Below are positions 1-7,957 of a DNA stretch of 43,302 nt, in pieces. The DNA comes from Fusobacterium sp. (GTDB lineage Bacteria; Fusobacteriota; Fusobacteriia; Fusobacteriales; Fusobacteriaceae), in the NCBI GenBank assembly GCA_019410665.1, contig DXSD01000005.1:1-43302 (forward strand), read 5' to 3'. The notes beneath the pieces are model-generated. The model had not been told where the DNA came from, made no database searches, and was given only the letters and a program-made list of their open reading frames with translations. The position numbers were made by a program, and so were the translations under genes. Each line of letters opens with the position of its first letter. Position 1 is the stretch's first letter.

Positions 1-15
1 AATTATTTTACTCAT
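1..15 (-). CDS. dnaK: dnaK, first five codons (partial at window edge)
   Basis: The minus strand has an ATG at 13-15 followed by codons for M-S-K-I-I, the usual start of the Hsp70 chaperone DnaK (MSKIIGIDLGTTNS). A strong AGGAGG ribosome binding site lies at 24-29, about 8 nt upstream. It follows grpE by 57 nt with no terminator between them, which matches the hrcA-grpE-dnaK order of CIRCE-regulated heat-shock operons. Only five codons are visible, so the identity rests on this short match plus gene order. Confidence 0.75.
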
Positions 16-72
16 TTTTAAAACCTCCTAAAATACTCTTCAATTTATATTAAAACTTTATTTACTATATTA

Positions 73-660
73 TTATCCTCTTTTACAAACTTTAACCATT
101 GATGGTCTAATTACTTTTCCCTTCATTGTATAACCTTTTTGAAGTTCTAGTACAATATGGTCATCTTCAAATTCTGGATTATCCTCTACCATTACAGCAT
201 GGTGGAATACAGGATCATATTTTCCTTCAGCCTTTATTGCCTCTACTCCTTCTGATTCCATGATTCCTTTTAGTTGCCCTAGTATCATATCTACACCTTT
301 TACTAGTCCATCGAAATCTTTTGTAGCTGATGAAGCTGTTATAGCTCTCTCTAAGTTATCTAGTCCATCTAAAAGTTTAGTTACTATCTTCTCTGAAGCA
401 AATTTTCTAAGCTCCTCCATCTCCTTCTCTTTTCTCTTAGTAAAGTTTTGGAACTCAGCTTGCTTTCTTAAATATGATTGTTTCCAGTCCTCTACTTCTG
501 CTTGTAACTTTCCTATCTCTTCATCTTTTTGTGCTAAGATATTTTCCTCTTTTACCTCTTCCACATGCTCTTCACCATGGCAAGTACAGTTACAATCTGG
601 ACCACATCCACAATCTTTTTGCTCTTTTATCTCTTCATTATTATCTTTTTTCTTAAACAT
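73..660 (-). CDS. grpE: GrpE, nucleotide exchange factor for DnaK, with a Cys-rich N-terminus
   Basis: GrpE releases ADP from DnaK in the cytoplasm and so drives the chaperone cycle. The 195-residue protein has the family layout: a charged N-terminal tail, a long coiled coil (about residues 40-110, including QAEFQNFTKRKEKE), and a C-terminal beta domain with the family signature region YDPVFHHAVM. The start overlaps the end of hrcA by 8 nt, so the two are translationally linked. A GGAAG site precedes the ATG. Oddly, residues 17-32 carry five cysteines and two histidines (C17, C19, C23, C25, C27, H28, H32), a cluster not expected in a GrpE tail and resembling a metal site. Confidence 0.95.
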   Translation of the reverse strand: MFKKKDNNEEIKEQKDCGCGPDCNCTCHGEEHVEEVKEENILAQKDEEIGKLQAEVEDWKQSYLRKQAEFQNFTKRKEKEMEELRKFASEKIVTKLLDGLDNLERAITASSATKDFDGLVKGVDMILGQLKGIMESEGVEAIKAEGKYDPVFHHAVMVEDNPEFEDDHIVLELQKGYTMKGKVIRPSMVKVCKRG

Positions 661-1675
661 CTATGTCTTCCTTTCTCTCAATCTGATTTTGATTTATTAC
701 TTTATTTACCTCTTGAGTTACATATTTTATAAGTCCCATAGTTTTTGAATAAGCCATTCTCTTTGGTCCTATTACTCCAATTACTCCTTGAGATTCTCCT
801 ATATTATAAGTAGAATAAACAAAGCTGTAATCTTCTAAACCTCTTATTCCTAATTCATCTCCAAATACTACTTCCACTCTACCATTAGTAGGTTTTTTAG
901 TATTTATTATATGCTCAAAAATCTCTCTAATATCTCTTCTGTGATGAAATAGTTCTAAAACTTCTGAAACCTCATTTACATGTTTATCTCTAAATATGCT
1001 TGGAACATTATTTATAAATAGCTTACTATCATCTTCATAATGTCCACTCATAGGAATAATCTTTTTCTTTCCTACTATATAGTTTTCTATATCTATTGGG
1101 CTCAGATCTTCAACCTCTAATCTACTATTTATCTCACTTGAAAGTTCAGCCAACTCTTCCTTAGTTATTGGTGTTGTAAGCATCAGTTTTTTAGTTTTTA
1201 CACTTCTATTATCCAACACTATTATTGCCACTATCATATAATCATCTATATGCACCAGCTCCACTTTTTTTACTCTCTCTACAAGAGTTGCTGGCTCCAT
1301 AGCTATTCCTGCATAAGTAGTTAGCTTAGATAGTAATGACGAAGTCTGTTGCAAAAGCATATCTAACTCATTTACACGATTTTCATATACTAACTCTATA
1401 TTCTCTCTCTCTTGCTTTGTAAGTTTCTCTACTTTTAAAAGCTCTTCAAGATAATACTTATACCCCTTATCAGTAGGGATTCTTCCAGAAGAGGTATGTG
1501 TTTTAGCTATAAATCCCATATCCTCTAAGTCAGCCATTACATTTCTAATAGTTGCTGAAGAAAGATCAATTCCATATTTTTTTACCAATGTCCTAGAACC
1601 TATAGTATCTCCAAAGTTGAGATAATAATTTACTATGGCATTTAATACCAGTTTTTCTCTATCTGTTATAGACAT
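653..1675 (-). CDS. hrcA: HrcA, heat-inducible transcription repressor
   Basis: HrcA represses class I heat-shock operons by binding the CIRCE operator, with GroEL keeping it active. The N-terminus holds a winged helix (residues 1-75 from the chosen start, including the GSRTLVKKYG and ATIRNVMADLE segments), followed by the GAF-like HrcA domain. An upstream in-frame ATG at 1700-1702 falls inside the CIRCE operator and has no ribosome binding site. I chose the ATG at 1673-1675 (MSITDREKLV), which has AAGGTGA five bases upstream and gives 340 residues, normal for the family. First gene of the hrcA-grpE-dnaK operon and probably autorepressed through CIRCE. Confidence 0.95.
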   Translation of the reverse strand: MSITDREKLVLNAIVNYYLNFGDTIGSRTLVKKYGIDLSSATIRNVMADLEDMGFIAKTHTSSGRIPTDKGYKYYLEELLKVEKLTKQERENIELVYENRVNELDMLLQQTSSLLSKLTTYAGIAMEPATLVERVKKVELVHIDDYMIVAIIVLDNRSVKTKKLMLTTPITKEELAELSSEINSRLEVEDLSPIDIENYIVGKKKIIPMSGHYEDDSKLFINNVPSIFRDKHVNEVSEVLELFHHRRDIREIFEHIINTKKPTNGRVEVVFGDELGIRGLEDYSFVYSTYNIGESQGVIGVIGPKRMAYSKTMGLIKYVTQEVNKVINQNQIERKEDIDV

Positions 1676-1691
1676 CTTTATCACCTTTTTG

Positions 1692-1718
1692 TTAGCACTC
1701 ATTTATTAAGAGTGCTAA
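1692..1718. promoter_or_regulatory. CIRCE operator (HrcA binding site)
   Basis: A perfect inverted repeat TTAGCACTC, 9-nt spacer, GAGTGCTAA, identical to the CIRCE consensus. It lies between the hrcA promoter and the hrcA start, so bound HrcA would block initiation and repress hrcA, grpE and dnaK. Confidence 0.97.
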
Positions 1719-1731
1719 TTCTTATAATGTA

Positions 1732-1760
1732 ACTATATAACATTTTTCATTTTTTGTCAA
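1732..1760 (-). promoter_or_regulatory. Housekeeping promoter of hrcA-grpE-dnaK
   Basis: On the minus strand there is a perfect -35 TTGACA (1760-1755), a 17-nt spacer and a -10 TATAGT (1737-1732). CIRCE begins about 14 nt downstream, the normal placement for this type of heat-shock operon. Confidence 0.85.
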
Positions 1761-1794
1761 TAGTTTTTTATATTTTTATCTAATAAAGAGAATA

Positions 1795-1851
1795 TAAAAA
1801 TTCAAGAATGACGAAGATTGAAAAGAATAAATAGAGCAAGTCATTCTTGAA
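1795..1851 (-). terminator. Terminator downstream of the double-kinase operon
   Basis: TTCAAGAATGAC (1801-1812) pairs perfectly with GTCATTCTTGAA (1840-1851), giving a 12-bp stem with a 27-nt loop. On the minus strand the stem is followed by TTTTTATATT. It lies just beyond the stop of the kinase ending at 1865. Confidence 0.75.
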
Positions 1852-1864
1852 ATATTTTAATTTA

Positions 1865-3835
1865 TTATATTTTTTTTAAAACTTCTATTAATTTTTTTAT
1901 ATCAATAGGTTTAGAGATATAATCATTCATTCCACAATGTTTAGCCCTTTGAATATCATCTAAAAAAGTATTAGCACTCATAGCCACTATCTTCACTCTT
2001 TTTGAGTCTTCTCTTTTTAAACCTCTTATATTTTTAGTAGCTACATATCCATCCATAACTGGCATCTGAATATCCATAAGTATAAGATCTAACTCTCCCT
2101 CTCCTGATTCATTAAAAAGCTCTACTGCTCTTTTTCCATTGTCTGCCATTACTATTTGTGCTCCTGTTACTTTTAATAACTCATAAGCAATCTCTCTATT
2201 TAATTCATTGTCCTCTACTAAAAGTATTTTTTTCCCATTGAGATTTAAATCTTCAAGTTTTTCTTCATGTAAATCGCAACTCTCATCACAACTTCCATCC
2301 TCTTTTTCCACTTCTAATTCTAAAGTAATATATACAGTTGTTCCCTTATCTATTTCACTTTCAATATCTATATTTCCATTTAACATAGAAACTAGATTAT
2401 GGACAATAGACATTCCCAACCCAACACCTGTTTCATTATTCTTCTCTCTACTAAATGGTTCATATATTTTTTCCATAAACTCTTTTGAGATTCCTATTCC
2501 ATTATCCCTTACTTCTAATTGATAGCTTTTTCTCTCTCTTTTCTCTCCAGGTAACTCTCTTAAAATTATCTCTATTTTTCCATCATTAGGGGTATATTTT
2601 ATTGCATTAGAAACAACATTGGTAAATATTCTTTGTAAAGAAGCCACATTAGTTTTTACATACTCATCTACTTTACCTTCATATCTCACTAAATACTCTT
2701 GTCTTTTCTTTCTAGATAGTTCTCCATAAATTTGACTTAAATTCTCTACAAATTCTTTTAAATTAAAAACTTCAACCTTTTCTAAATAGTTTTCATTCTC
2801 TATCTTACTCATATCTAAAACTTGATTTATTAGTTCTAGAAGTATATCACTTGCTTTTAATACTTTTGTTAAGCTATCTTCTATTTTAACTCTATCATCT
2901 AAGTTTTTCATAGCTATATTTGTCATTCCAACTATGACATTAATGGGAGTTCTTATATCATGAGACATTCTTGAGAGAAAACTTGTTTTTGATATATTAG
3001 CTTGTTTAGCAGCTTCATAAGCTTCTTTTAAAGTTCTAGTATTTTCCTCTTCTATTTTTTTTCTATTAGCAATATTTTTTAATGTTATTATTATGTATTT
3101 CTTTTCTGAATTATCCTTTTGAAAAAATATACTATATTCATAATAACTTTTTTTACTTCTAACTTCGTTTACTTTTAATCCATCTTTTTCACTAGAAAAA
3201 TTTCTAAGTTTTTCTAATGAAAAATCTTTTTTTAGTTTTTTTATATTTTCTCCCTGAAAATTGTCCTCTAAATTTTTAATAAACTCTTCATATTTTATTT
3301 TTTTCTCAACTAAACTTTCATTATAGATAGACTTTAAGATTATTATCTCCTCTTTCTCCACATCTACTCTATAAATTCCATCGTAAAGTTTTCCTAAAGA
3401 ATTAGTTATACTTGTATTCAAATCTTTTAACCACTCTTTTTCTTTCTTTGCTACAACTACTTCTGTTATATCTTGATGATATCCAGAGATACGAATTCCC
3501 TTATTATACTTAGGATCAAGGCTTCCTCCACATCTAACATATGTTTTTCCTCTTTTAGTACTTTTCCAAGCATAACTTATCTCTGTTTTCCCATCTTTTA
3601 TAGCTTCTTCTATCCCCTTCATTACCACTGGATAGCTATCTCTCTCTATATTTTCATACCACTTTTCATAAACTTCTTCTGGAGTCCCTCTTTTTTCCAT
3701 CTCTATCAATCTTAACATAGTTTCATCTGCATACATCCTTGGCAACTTATTCTCATCAATTTCTATTGTCCAAATTCCCACATTTACTTTCTGCAATATA
3801 TTATGTATAACCTTATCATCTATCACACTTTCCAC
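1865..3835 (-). CDS. Cytoplasmic hybrid histidine kinase (PAS-HisKA-HATPase-REC)
   Basis: A 656-residue hybrid sensor kinase with no visible membrane segment. Residues 1-130 form a PAS_3-like domain ending in the SGYHQDITE motif, and 135-260 look like a second, divergent PAS. HisKA follows with the phospho-accepting H292 in SHDIRTP. The HATPase spans about 385-507, with N-box VVSNAIKYTP and G-box DNGIGIS and GVGLGMSIV. A receiver domain at 535-656 has D588 (LILMDIQMP) and K642. It begins 26 nt after the preceding kinase gene, so the two are co-transcribed. Nothing in the window shows its signal or its output partner; the receiver must pass phosphate to an Hpt protein or regulator elsewhere. 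Confidence 0.9.
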   Translation of the reverse strand: MESVIDDKVIHNILQKVNVGIWTIEIDENKLPRMYADETMLRLIEMEKRGTPEEVYEKWYENIERDSYPVVMKGIEEAIKDGKTEISYAWKSTKRGKTYVRCGGSLDPKYNKGIRISGYHQDITEVVVAKKEKEWLKDLNTSITNSLGKLYDGIYRVDVEKEEIIILKSIYNESLVEKKIKYEEFIKNLEDNFQGENIKKLKKDFSLEKLRNFSSEKDGLKVNEVRSKKSYYEYSIFFQKDNSEKKYIIITLKNIANRKKIEEENTRTLKEAYEAAKQANISKTSFLSRMSHDIRTPINVIVGMTNIAMKNLDDRVKIEDSLTKVLKASDILLELINQVLDMSKIENENYLEKVEVFNLKEFVENLSQIYGELSRKKRQEYLVRYEGKVDEYVKTNVASLQRIFTNVVSNAIKYTPNDGKIEIILRELPGEKRERKSYQLEVRDNGIGISKEFMEKIYEPFSREKNNETGVGLGMSIVHNLVSMLNGNIDIESEIDKGTTVYITLELEVEKEDGSCDESCDLHEEKLEDLNLNGKKILLVEDNELNREIAYELLKVTGAQIVMADNGKRAVELFNESGEGELDLILMDIQMPVMDGYVATKNIRGLKREDSKRVKIVAMSANTFLDDIQRAKHCGMNDYISKPIDIKKLIEVLKKI

Positions 3836-3861
3836 CTACTTATTTTAATATTCTATCATTT

Positions 3862-6363
3862 CTATAAATATTCACGTAATTTTTTATCTAATAGATTAAA
3901 GTCAATTGGTTTAGATATGTGTCCATTCATTCCAGCTAATGTCGTTGCTGCTATATCCTCAGGAAAAGCATTAGCAGTTACAGCTATTATAGGTACTACT
4001 TTAGCATCTTTTCTTGATAGTTTTCTTATTCTTTTAGCTACTTCACAACCATCTAACTTTGGCATTTGCATATCCATCAAAATAATATCTATACTTCCCT
4101 CTTCAGATTCTTCAAATTTATGTATAGCTTCTAATCCATCCCAAGCTTGTATTACATTAAGCCCTTTCATTTTAAGCAGTTCTGTAACTATCTCCATATT
4201 TATCTCATTATCTTCAGCTATAAGTATTGTTTTTCCTTCTATTGAACCTTCAAACTCCTTCTTTTTTTCTATTCTTACTTTTTCCTCATCAGTAGTTTCT
4301 AATGGTATCATTATCGATACTGTAGTTCCTTTAGCTATTTCACTAGTTATCTCTATCTCTCCATCTAATTGTGTTACTAAATTTTTAACTATGGCCATTC
4401 CAAGTCCTGTTCCTTTTATCCCCTTATCTCCAAATCTAGTTTCTCTTTCAAAAGGAACAAATATTTTTTCTAAAAATTCTTTAGTCATTCCATAACCAGT
4501 ATCCTTTATTTCAAAATAAAAATTAGAGTAGTTTTCTCTTTTTATTTCCTCTATAGTTAAGGTTATCTTATCTCCAATTCTAGTATATTTAAATGCATTA
4601 GAAATAATATTATTTAAAATTTGGCGTAACTTATTAAAATCCCCTATTACAATATTATTTTGTATTTTATAAACTACCGAAAACTCTTTTTCCATTCTCT
4701 TAGCATCTACTTCAAAAAGAATTAAACTCTCCTCTATACTCTCCTTTAAATGAAACTCCTCTCTATTTAACTCTTTTTTTCCTAATTCTGCCTTTGAAAG
4801 ATCCAAAATATCATTTATTAAACTTAAAAGCTGTTTACTTGAACTATTAATTTTATCTAAATAACTAGTTATCTCTTTAGGATTTTCCACATGAGATTTT
4901 GCTAATTCTGACAAACCTATTATTCCATTTAAAGGAGTTCTCATATCATGAGACATATTAGAGAAAAATATATTTCTAGCTACCATATTTTTCTCCATAG
5001 TATTTAATGAATCTTTTAACAATTCAATATGCTCTAATTGTTGTCTTTTTTCTTCATTAATCTCTTTAAAACATAGAATAATCTCAGTAGTACTTAAAGA
5101 CTCATCATAAAGGACTCTTATATTTACCCATCTATAATCAGAGTTAAAGTTTCTTTTAAAGTCCCCACCAAAATCTTTAACTCTTCTTCTTACTAATTCT
5201 CTTATATTCTCTATTGAAAATCCCTTTTTAAACTCTTCTCTAGCTTCTGGTTCTATAACTTCAAGTACAGTTTCTAAAAATACTTGATAATTTCCTGTTT
5301 TAGATAATTTTTCTCTCATATAATCAGAAGCTTTAAGCATAAAATATGTTTCTTTTTCAAAATTTACCTTATATATGGCATAGTAAGAGTTTCCTAAAAC
5401 TCTCACCGCTTCATTTGTCTCATCTATTTTCTTATTTAATTTTATCTCTCTAAAATAAGTAACTATCCCTATTATTATAAAGAATATAAAACTTCCAATA
5501 TAGACATAGTATAACTCCTTTACCTCACCTAAGAGAGTTGTATAAGGGATTGTAAGGATAGATATCCAACCATTTTTAGAATTAGAATAGTAAACTCCTC
5601 TCTTTTTCCCTTGCATATCTATAGTAAAGGAATCTGCAACGTCATGTTTCCCCTCTAAAATCTCATTTAAAACTTTTTGAATATAGAGATTTATCTCTTT
5701 CTCACTATTTTTATTTTCATGTATACTATATACAATATTTCCCTTAGCATCACAGAGATAAAAAGAACTTCCTAATGGTAACTCATCAATGTTCTCTACA
5801 CTAGATAGTTCATCTAAATATATATCCAAAGCTAAAACGTCATTTCTATCATTAATCTTTTTAGCTATTGTAAATCCCAAATCCCTAGTTCTAATATCTC
5901 TATATGTATCTGTATATATTACACTTCCATTTGCTAATAAAGCTAAATTATACCATTCAGCCTTATCCACATCAAAATCTTCATCTCCTTCCCAGTAAGT
6001 GGCTCCTATAACTTTTTTATCAATAGAAGCATATAACTCAGCTTTTTGAGTATTGAATTCCTGATTAATATAGTTATTATAATTTTCCATCCACTCTCTT
6101 AATTCTTCCTCAGTTCTATCTTTTCTGATCTGATCATTTAACCATATACTAGCTGCTCTAATAAATATCTCATAATTTTCAATTTTTTTATTCTCTTTTA
6201 TCAATAGATGCTCAGATACCTCTTCTCCCATTAATTGAACATTATCTAAGATTTTCTCTCTAACTAAGACCAAAGAAAAAACAGACAAAATAACAAAAAA
6301 AGAAAGAATTGTTAAGCCAAATAATACTCTTTTTTTTCTATATACTCTTAATCTTTCCTGCAT
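3862..6363 (-). CDS. Membrane hybrid histidine kinase with extracellular Cache-like sensor
   Basis: An 833-residue sensor kinase. Membrane helices at about 13-34 and 287-304 flank an extracytoplasmic domain of about 250 residues. Its WY-x-A and YTDTYRDIRTRDLGFTIAKK segments resemble dCache_1 domains, which bind small ligands such as amino acids. A PAS-like region (315-430) and a coiled linker lead to HisKA (H472 in SHDMRTPLNG), HATPase (N-box IISNAFKY, G2 GTGLGMAIV) and a receiver domain with D764 (ILMDMQMP) and K818. The gene has its own promoter right after the terminator of the Pdu operon, so it is probably not part of that operon. The ligand cannot be told from sequence. Confidence 0.9.
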   Translation of the reverse strand: MQERLRVYRKKRVLFGLTILSFFVILSVFSLVLVREKILDNVQLMGEEVSEHLLIKENKKIENYEIFIRAASIWLNDQIRKDRTEEELREWMENYNNYINQEFNTQKAELYASIDKKVIGATYWEGDEDFDVDKAEWYNLALLANGSVIYTDTYRDIRTRDLGFTIAKKINDRNDVLALDIYLDELSSVENIDELPLGSSFYLCDAKGNIVYSIHENKNSEKEINLYIQKVLNEILEGKHDVADSFTIDMQGKKRGVYYSNSKNGWISILTIPYTTLLGEVKELYYVYIGSFIFFIIIGIVTYFREIKLNKKIDETNEAVRVLGNSYYAIYKVNFEKETYFMLKASDYMREKLSKTGNYQVFLETVLEVIEPEAREEFKKGFSIENIRELVRRRVKDFGGDFKRNFNSDYRWVNIRVLYDESLSTTEIILCFKEINEEKRQQLEHIELLKDSLNTMEKNMVARNIFFSNMSHDMRTPLNGIIGLSELAKSHVENPKEITSYLDKINSSSKQLLSLINDILDLSKAELGKKELNREEFHLKESIEESLILFEVDAKRMEKEFSVVYKIQNNIVIGDFNKLRQILNNIISNAFKYTRIGDKITLTIEEIKRENYSNFYFEIKDTGYGMTKEFLEKIFVPFERETRFGDKGIKGTGLGMAIVKNLVTQLDGEIEITSEIAKGTTVSIMIPLETTDEEKVRIEKKKEFEGSIEGKTILIAEDNEINMEIVTELLKMKGLNVIQAWDGLEAIHKFEESEEGSIDIILMDMQMPKLDGCEVAKRIRKLSRKDAKVVPIIAVTANAFPEDIAATTLAGMNGHISKPIDFNLLDKKLREYL

Positions 6364-6399
6364 AATCTTACTCCCTAAAAAATTAGTATTTCTACTGAT

Positions 6400-6428
6400 A
6401 GTATACCTTATATTATTTCTACGGTCAA
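6400..6428 (-). promoter_or_regulatory. Promoter of the double-kinase operon
   Basis: Minus-strand -35 TTGACC (6428-6423), exactly 17 nt, then -10 TATACT (6405-6400), 37 nt ahead of the kinase start codon. It sits in the gap after the Pdu operon terminator and shows that the kinases are transcribed separately. Confidence 0.8.
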
Positions 6429-6434
6429 TGTATG

Positions 6435-6469
6435 AAAAAAGCTATTACAATCTAAAATTTGTAATAGCT
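6435..6469 (-). terminator. Terminator of the Pdu microcompartment operon
   Basis: AGCTATTACAA (6440-6450) pairs with TTGTAATAGCT (6459-6469), an 11-bp stem with an 8-nt loop. On the minus strand it is followed by six T residues (6440-6435). It lies 12 nt past the eutJ stop. Confidence 0.88.
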
Positions 6470-6480
6470 CTATAGAAATT

Positions 6481-7308
6481 CTACTCATTATTCAACCCTG
6501 TTAATGCTATTCCTAAGGGAGTCACTAACAAAGGCTTATATGTTTTTATAACTTTTTTCTTTAACTCTTTTTCAAACACTTGCTCAAACTCTGCAAATGT
6601 ACAAGCTCCTCCAACTACATATACATCTTCTACATCATACTCTTTTAAAAATCTTTTAACTATATGTGCCATTTTTTCTACAACAGGCTTTACTATTGGA
6701 AAAACTTCTTTCTCCTTAGAAGTATCCTTCTTAATCTTTTCAGCTTCATCAAAGGATACTCCGTAATTTCCTGCTAGCACTAAAGACATATGAGTTCCTC
6801 CAGTAGGCTCATCAGCTGTAAAGATAACCTCTCCATCTTTTATAACACTTATTCCTGTAGTTCCTCCCCCTACATCAACTACTGCTCCATTTTTTATTCC
6901 CAAAACATAGGAAGCAGCAGTAGGCTCATCTACAACTTTTACTACATCTATTTCAGCAGAATCAATAACATTTACAATAGCTTTTACACTACCCTTTTCT
7001 ACTCCTGGTGGAATAGCTGTATATCCTTTTGTTATCTCTATTCCAAGTTTTTCTTCTAAACGATGTTTCATCTCTCTAACTATTCTAATAGCCCCAACAA
7101 AGTCTACTACAATTCCATCTTTTACTACAGAAGAACCATATACCTCTCCTGCCACAGAATTTCCATCTTTATCTACAATACTCATTACTATATTAGCTGT
7201 TCCTAAATCTACTCCCACATAAAATTCATCTTTATCAAAATCTAAAATAGGATTTTCTATTACCTCATCAAATTTTTTTATGTAATCATTTACTGCATTT
7301 AAGTTCAT
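6481..7308 (-). CDS. eutJ: EutJ-like Hsp70-fold ATPase of the microcompartment operon
   Basis: This actin/Hsp70-fold protein matches the EutJ family, which occurs in ethanolamine and some propanediol microcompartment operons and is thought to be chaperone-like; its exact role is not established. Visible ATPase motifs are phosphate-1 VDLGTANIVMS, phosphate-2 DVGGGTTGISV and the adenosine motif VVGGACTFAEF. An in-frame GTG exists at 7318-7320, but GGGGAT at 7313-7318 is a good ribosome binding site for the ATG at 7306-7308 (MNLNAVNDY), giving 275 residues. Last gene of the operon, 21 nt after pduT, followed by the terminator. Confidence 0.88.
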   Translation of the reverse strand: MNLNAVNDYIKKFDEVIENPILDFDKDEFYVGVDLGTANIVMSIVDKDGNSVAGEVYGSSVVKDGIVVDFVGAIRIVREMKHRLEEKLGIEITKGYTAIPPGVEKGSVKAIVNVIDSAEIDVVKVVDEPTAASYVLGIKNGAVVDVGGGTTGISVIKDGEVIFTADEPTGGTHMSLVLAGNYGVSFDEAEKIKKDTSKEKEVFPIVKPVVEKMAHIVKRFLKEYDVEDVYVVGGACTFAEFEQVFEKELKKKVIKTYKPLLVTPLGIALTGLNNE

Positions 7309-7329
7309 ATTTATCCCCACTTTTTATCT

Positions 7330-7887
7330 TTATATTTTAAAATTTTTTATAAATACCTCACTTGGTGAATTTATCAGTTCAGCACTTATAAGCTCTTTGT
7401 ATCCCAAGTTTTTCACTCTATCTATAGAGTTTTTTACTGCTGAAGTATCTCCTTCAAAGAGTACTACCCCTTTATCAAACATTCCTACTCCAGCTCTAAT
7501 TGTGATTATCTCCACTGGACTTTCATCCTCTAAAAAATCTGCTACTTCAATAGCTCTTATACTATTAGAAAACTCTACTAGTCCTAAACTTCTAACTCTA
7601 TTTTCAAATTTTATTCCCCTATTTAACTTTTCTAAAATTTCTACACTTACTCCACTTACCATGATCTTACTTACATTTTTATCTATATGTTTATTTTGAA
7701 GTAGATCTAAATATGTATTTAAGGAAACAACCTCTCCTTGTAATCCACTACAAACTATCATATATTTTCCTGGACATAAGATACCAGTTTTTTCTATATC
7801 TACATTAAAATTTTTAGTAATCTCATCTAAATATAGAAATCCTGTTCCTATACTTCTAAATTCCAAAAGTAAAAGTGTCTTTTTCAT
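7330..7887 (-). CDS. pduT: PduT-like tandem-domain shell protein with conserved Fe-S cysteine
   Basis: A 185-residue protein with two BMC domains in tandem (about 1-90 and 95-180), forming pseudohexameric trimers in the shell facet. The loop ending ILCPGKYM places a cysteine at residue 38, the position used by Salmonella PduT to hold a 4Fe-4S cluster at the trimer pore. In Salmonella this cluster is thought to exchange electrons with the flavoprotein PduS; no pduS is present here. The second domain is divergent and lacks the usual C-terminal PRPH motif. An AGGAGG site precedes the ATG. A 70-nt gap with a strong hairpin separates it from pduP. Confidence 0.85.
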   Translation of the reverse strand: MKKTLLLLEFRSIGTGFLYLDEITKNFNVDIEKTGILCPGKYMIVCSGLQGEVVSLNTYLDLLQNKHIDKNVSKIMVSGVSVEILEKLNRGIKFENRVRSLGLVEFSNSIRAIEVADFLEDESPVEIITIRAGVGMFDKGVVLFEGDTSAVKNSIDRVKNLGYKELISAELINSPSEVFIKNFKI

Positions 7888-7915
7888 CTCTGTCCTCCTT
7901 TCAAGCTTTGGTACA

Positions 7916-7938
7916 GAAGGATGAAAACTTCATCCTTC
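7916..7938 (-). other. Hairpin between pduP and pduT, no T-tract
   Basis: GAAGGATGAA (7916-7925) and TTCATCCTTC (7929-7938) form a perfect 10-bp stem with a 3-nt loop. Outer TTCAA/TTGAA segments may extend it. On the minus strand no T-run follows, so it is not a normal terminator; an mRNA-processing or stability element is more likely. Confidence 0.6.
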
Positions 7939-7957
7939 CAATCAAGGTTTGAATATC

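Noticed and set aside
1676..1702. Longer HrcA starting at the ATG at 1700-1702
   Set aside because: That ATG is part of the CIRCE operator and has no ribosome binding site; the ATG at 1673-1675 has one and matches family length.
3803..4495. Plus-strand frame of 230 codons opposite a histidine kinase
   Set aside because: It is antisense to the receiver and ATPase domains of a clear kinase gene and has the Ser/Ile-rich composition of a shadow frame.
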